Shown here piece after piece: positions 22,701-25,267 of a stretch of 25,267 nt of DNA. The notes under the pieces are model-generated. The model searched no databases, was not told the origin of the DNA, and saw only the letters and a list, made by a program, of their open reading frames with translations. The stretch is from Pseudonocardiales bacterium (GTDB lineage: Bacteria; Actinomycetota; Actinomycetes; Mycobacteriales; Jatrophihabitantaceae): positions 1-25,267 of the forward strand of contig JAODNL010000509.1 in NCBI GenBank assembly GCA_025465405.1, read 5' to 3'. Made by a program: the position numbers and the translations under genes. Each line of letters opens with the position of its first letter. The stretch's first letter is position 1.

Positions 22701-25105
22701 GACGACACCACCCGGTTCACCATCTCGTGGTCGCCGGTATCCGGGTTGTCGACGGTCACGGTGTAGGTCACCGTCGCCGTTGCTCCGGCGGCCAACGGGC
22801 CGCTCCAGGACAACACCTGGGTGCCGGCGTTGTACGACACCGTGCCCGCCGTCGCGCTCGCGTTGCTGCCGTAGGTCGAATCGGCCAGTGTGTCAGTGAT
22901 GTCGTCGGTGAACGTCGCCGGGCTCGCAGCCAGGTAATCCGCTGTCCCGGTGTTGTGGACGACAATCGTATACGTCACCAATTGCCCGGGTTTAGCGGGC
23001 GTCGGCGACGCGGTCTTACTGAAGTGCAGCATGCACGCCGCGGTCGGCTCGGTGACATTGAAGATCGCCGGCCCGCTCGAGTTCCCGGCCGGTGCATCGC
23101 TGATCACGCCAGCCGGTGTCGACGCCGTCGTCACGGCATTCGCGGTGTTCGACACCGGCACGGTCTGCAGACACGGCACCGGCGGCATCACCGTCTGGTA
23201 GCACACCTGGACGTCGTCGCCGAGCCAGCTGACCTGGAGCTTCGACGCGTTCACCGCCGCGATGTTGATCACGGCCGCCATGTTGACTGTCGCGGTCAAC
23301 GACGCGGTGCTGCCCGACACCGGGATGGAGGAGATGTCGAGCGTCTGCGCACCGCTGGCCGGGAACGGCACGTTGGTCCATCCGGGCACCGGGTTGCCAT
23401 TCGCATCCGTCAGGGTCAGCGTCGCACCGAAGTACTCCGAGCCGTTCAAGCCCGGCAGCGTCACCTTCCCCCACGATTGGACGTGGCCTCCCAACCCGTC
23501 GCAGTAGTAGTCGGTCGGGGTCAACTTCACACTCTGCGACGCGGACGCGCACGGGGCGCCGGTGGTCGCGTTGAAGACGCTGATCTGCGCACCGTCGCCG
23601 TTCGAGGCCATGCACCCGGGCAGGTTCGCCAGCTGGCGCACGGTGTAGCTGCTCACGTCCGACGGGTGCGTCGTGAACGCTGCGCACGGCTGAACCTTGC
23701 CGCCCACGAGGGGCTGCGCGAAGTCGTAGCAGTCGACCACGCTCGCATGGCCGGTGTAGTACTTCGTGCCGACGAGGACGCCCGTGCCGAAGCCGTTACC
23801 GGTGGCGGTCGGCGCGAAGGAGTACGCGACCTGGCTCCACGGATTGGCGATCGGGTTGCCGCTCGGGTCGAAGCAGGCCCCATTGAGGATCGCGCACGCG
23901 CCGAGGAAAGTGCCCGTCGACGAGACGACCGGCATGACCTCGCTGTCGAAATTCACGCCAAACGGTCCCGTCGCCTTCGGGTAGTTGGCACATTTGGCGT
24001 GGGTGGTGGTGTCGAAACAGGTGATGTAGTTCGTCGTGCCCGGCGGAACGTCGTAGGTCGCGTAGACGTACCGGCCGTAGGTGCCGACCTCCATGGTCCC
24101 GCCATGACCTACGACGGTGCCGGCCACATCGACCGCGCCGCAGGAGGTGGCGGTGGGCGTCACGCACTGCATGAAGCCGTTGTTGTCCATGTAGTAGTAG
24201 TTGCCGTCAGCCGCTGCGATCCCGTCACCGGACATGCCATACCCCGGCACCGTCGTCGACCCGAGCTGGGTGTAGCCGCAGCTGACCAGCGAACTGAGGT
24301 TCAGGCACTGCATGCCGAACACGTCCGTGCCGGTCGCGCCGTTCTGGATGACCGACCAGTACAGTTGACCATTTGCAATGAACGATCCGTTGACATAGTT
24401 GCTGCTGAACGTGCTCACGGCGCCGGTGCCGAGCGGGGTGCCGGCCGTAGGGCTGACATAGCTCGAGTGACCCGGCCATCCCGGACACACGGTGTTCTGC
24501 AGAGTCGCGCAGAACACCGCCGTCGCCGACGCGTTGTGGTGGTAGACGGTGTAGATGTTGCTGCCGTAACCCTCGACCGAGTAGCCGTCACCGCCCGGCG
24601 TCGTAAAGGTGACGGCGGCGGCGTTGAAGTTGGGTGACTGCGCGGCCGTCGTGCCGCCGGGGGCCGAGCCGTTGGCCGTCACCGTGTTCCCGGTGACGTT
24701 CCCGGTCCAGCCCGGCGGCAGCTGGAGCGAGTTGGCCACGTATGCCTGCGATCCCGTGATCGGGTCGGTGATGGCGACGTTGGCGTCCGCGCCGGTCTTG
24801 TTCTGGTAGTTCAGCGCCCACTTGACGGTGTCGCCCGACTTGGCGTTGCCCTGGTTTCCGCTCGCGGAGTTCGCCGTTGAGCTGTTCTGCTGATCGATCC
24901 CGGTCTTGGTGAAGTTCGAGACCGGAGTCGTCGCCGCGTGCGCCGCAGGCTGGGTGCCGACCGAGGTGCTCAGCACCGCGGCTACGAGCGTCAGAACCGT
25001 AGCTCCCGCCGACCACCGGCGTAGTCGACCGCCCGTCATCCGGCGTCGACCAGTGTTCACCGCCCAGCGGTGCACAGCAGGATTGGAAAGGTGACGTCGG
25101 CGCAT
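19703..25105 (-). CDS. Giant sortase-anchored surface protein with propeller-like head and DUF11 stalk
   Basis: The product has 1800 residues. Residues 1-57 form a signal peptide (Arg-rich start, core AGATVLTLVAAVLSTSVG, cleavage near AAHA-A). Residues 63-170 are a diverged DUF11-like domain. Residues 190-525 contain repeated Cys-pair units such as ITCFDTTTHAKC, suggesting a beta-propeller. Residues 525-690 look like a beta-rich linker domain. Residues 692-1753 hold eight DUF11-like modules of about 130 residues, each starting with a Lys strand and 'xGxxxTYTLxFxNxG' and ending in a Cys-pair linker. After a Pro-rich stretch, LASTG (1764-1768), a TM helix (1775-1793) and RRRRR form a sortase-E-type anchor. 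It should be displayed on the cell wall as an adhesin or binding protein; the ligand is unknown. The ATG at 25105 has GGAG seven bases upstream. No sortase gene is in the window. Confidence 0.92.
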   Translation of the reverse strand: MRRRHLSNPAVHRWAVNTGRRRMTGGRLRRWSAGATVLTLVAAVLSTSVGTQPAAHAATTPVSNFTKTGIDQQNSSTANSASGNQGNAKSGDTVKWALNYQNKTGADANVAITDPITGSQAYVANSLQLPPGWTGNVTGNTVTANGSAPGGTTAAQSPNFNAAAVTFTTPGGDGYSVEGYGSNIYTVYHHNASATAVFCATLQNTVCPGWPGHSSYVSPTAGTPLGTGAVSTFSSNYVNGSFIANGQLYWSVIQNGATGTDVFGMQCLNLSSLVSCGYTQLGSTTVPGYGMSGDGIAAADGNYYYMDNNGFMQCVTPTATSCGAVDVAGTVVGHGGTMEVGTYGRYVYATYDVPPGTTNYITCFDTTTHAKCANYPKATGPFGVNFDSEVMPVVSSTGTFLGACAILNGACFDPSGNPIANPWSQVAYSFAPTATGNGFGTGVLVGTKYYTGHASVVDCYDFAQPLVGGKVQPCAAFTTHPSDVSSYTVRQLANLPGCMASNGDGAQISVFNATTGAPCASASQSVKLTPTDYYCDGLGGHVQSWGKVTLPGLNGSEYFGATLTLTDANGNPVPGWTNVPFPASGAQTLDISSIPVSGSTASLTATVNMAAVINIAAVNASKLQVSWLGDDVQVCYQTVMPPVPCLQTVPVSNTANAVTTASTPAGVISDAPAGNSSGPAIFNVTEPTAACMLHFSKTASPTPAKPGQLVTYTIVVHNTGTADYLAASPATFTDDITDTLADSTYGSNASATAGTVSYNAGTQVLSWSGPLAAGATATVTYTVTVDNPDTGDHEMVNRVVSSNPSNCPPGSTDPACLADVPISDLHVSKSSNPADGSTVTAGQVITYTLTFANTGKGTAAVDYTDDLTKVLDDATVTSAPTASNSALTASAVSGGQFTVTGAVPGNTTYTVTYQVTVNPDGQRGDNVLDNFVFPTGTTPPTVCVVGDPLCTEHKAPEIVVTKSSSPADGAPVYAGDVVTYTLSFQNIGAATGSVAQTDYLTDVLDDATVTSAPVVSNAALTVGPIGNGQFAITGTVPVGATYTVTYQITIKPYAQQGNHSALNFVAPTGPTPPPPPLPGPCVTDPTCVVHPIPHLSIVKTASTTARPAPGDTVSYTVTVTNDGGTDYTAANPASMTDDLTDVLDDATYNADAAASTGTVIVSGNQLTWSGALAMNATATITYSVTYTGAGSTVMTNTACVPKQGQDPNCRTVSVPAADILPSKSVSPANGSTVVAGQALTYTLTFDNRGQGAGDVTYTDDLSKVLDDATLVSGPTASNAALTVGRIVNGQFQVSGVVPGTTIYTVTYQVTVKPDGQRGDNLLDNFLVPTGTTPPAHCSVDDPLCTHNPVPEIVPTKTVDPASTTTVHGGDVLAYTLTFHNIGQATGSIDYIDHLTDVLDDATVTTQPSASNADLTASAVANGQFDVTGTVPMGATYTVTYQVTIKPDGQRGNDVANNFLVPKGGTPPTVCQPTDTLCTTNPMPDISSWKSVNPTSGTPVVPGQSLTYTLHFTNKGKADGTVNTVDDITQAIDDASVTSQPASSNPALSVTSFGPNHRTTITGTLAPGQTVTITYTLKVHAANKLGDSILANFLMKPTDPPPTSPNCLPTDPQLPTCTSNPVGLLAVTKTVDPKSFSDVQAGDTLTYTLTFTNVGKGAVTVDYTDHLAGVLDDATLVADPKASSSVLSASAVTSGAFRITGSLPGGQTVTVVYQVKVKAYDQQGDHKLGNFLDPTGHGIASECVSTDPLCTANPVPPPSPAPPPLASTGNDTQAQLILATLLVGAGALLSMAGIRRRRRTN
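20669..21826 (-). repeat. Stalk super-repeat, copy 2 (modules 4-6)
   Basis: Codes for residues 1094-1479, again A-B-C. Landmarks of B (Lys829 and Lys1223; Pro919 and Pro1313) and C (Lys962 and Lys1356; Pro1052 and Pro1446) are all exactly 394 residues (1182 bp) apart. Module A differs by a net eight or nine residues. Confidence 0.75.
21830..23032 (-). repeat. Stalk super-repeat, copy 1 (modules 1-3)
   Basis: Codes for residues 692-1092 of the surface protein, three DUF11-like modules in the order A-B-C. Module A has the type 'ADYLAASPATFTDDITDTL', B has 'PDGQRGDNVLDNF', and C has 'QNIGAATGS...LTDVLDDATVT'. Copy 2 follows directly. Confidence 0.75.
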
Positions 25106-25267
25106 GACGTGCTCCAGGTCTCTCGGTGCTCCAACCGAACCGGCCCGACCCGTTCACGCAGCCCCGATACAGCCGACCGCGTCGCGCCACCACTGGACAA
25201 CACTTAGCTGATCTTGAAATGCCGCGCACGCTGAAACCGCAAAGTTCACCCCCGATTTCACCCCGAA
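25106..25267 (-). promoter_or_regulatory. Leader and promoter region of the surface-protein gene (partial)
   Basis: Only the ribosome-binding GGAG seven bases before the ATG is clear. At the window edge the minus strand begins with an imperfect direct repeat GGGGTGAA-n-TC-GGGGGTGAA. No confident -10/-35 pair or riboswitch fold was found in these 162 bases. Confidence 0.35.

Noticed and set aside
19847..23032. Regular repeats that might look like a CRISPR or satellite array
   Set aside because: The period is about 400 bp, the repeats diverge at synonymous sites and keep one frame; they are protein modules.
20576..24637. Very long plus-strand open frame (over 1300 codons) antisense to the surface protein
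   Set aside because: The product is Arg/His/Gly/Val-rich with no domain. It is the mirror of a repetitive GC-rich coding strand, and the minus-strand product has a clear signal peptide, repeats and anchor.

Overview
The window is high-GC, densely packed DNA from an actinobacterium. The signs are codon use, frequent GTG starts, several candidate leaderless promoters (a -10-like hexamer seven bases before the start codon), a DUF5709 protein, an actinobacterial citrate synthase 2 and a sortase-E-type LAxTG surface protein. Genus cannot be fixed from the sequence; Frankiales- or Jatrophihabitans-like lineages would fit, with low confidence. No rRNA, tRNA, CRISPR array or intact insertion sequence was found.

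Left part (1-9.2 kb): the tail of a VOC-fold protein, an AT-richer hexapeptide-repeat acetyltransferase and a 413-base gap holding four dyads. Next comes a divergent locus with a sugar-acid lactone oxidase (FAD) on one side and a TetR regulator overlapping a PLP-dependent D-amino-acid aldolase/deaminase-like gene on the other. The two sides share a nested palindromic operator and back-to-back promoters. Then follow citrate synthase 2 divergent from pdxH, an MFS exporter, an aldose 1-epimerase-like protein and an acidic DUF5709 protein.

Middle (9.2-18.5 kb): mostly regulator/effector pairs. These are a DHA2-type MFS pump divergent from an MmyB-type XRE regulator with a downstream metallo-beta-lactamase-fold protein; a PIG-L deacetylase divergent from an AlkB-like dioxygenase; an ArsR repressor overlapping an AHSA1/SRPBCC gene; and a TetR repressor divergent from an MMPL/RND transporter, with a 46-bp perfect inverted repeat between them. 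A DMT-type membrane protein overlaps the transporter tail to tail.

Right part (18.5-25.3 kb): a small VOC protein, a small two-HTH DNA-binding protein, and an 1800-residue cell-surface protein. The surface protein has a signal peptide, a cysteine-paired propeller-like head, eight DUF11-like stalk modules and an LASTG anchor. Its stalk carries a 394-residue higher-order duplication, a cysteine pair after every module, and a Lys/Asn pair about 101 residues apart in every module. This protein and the two nested-palindrome TetR operators are the most unusual items in the window.
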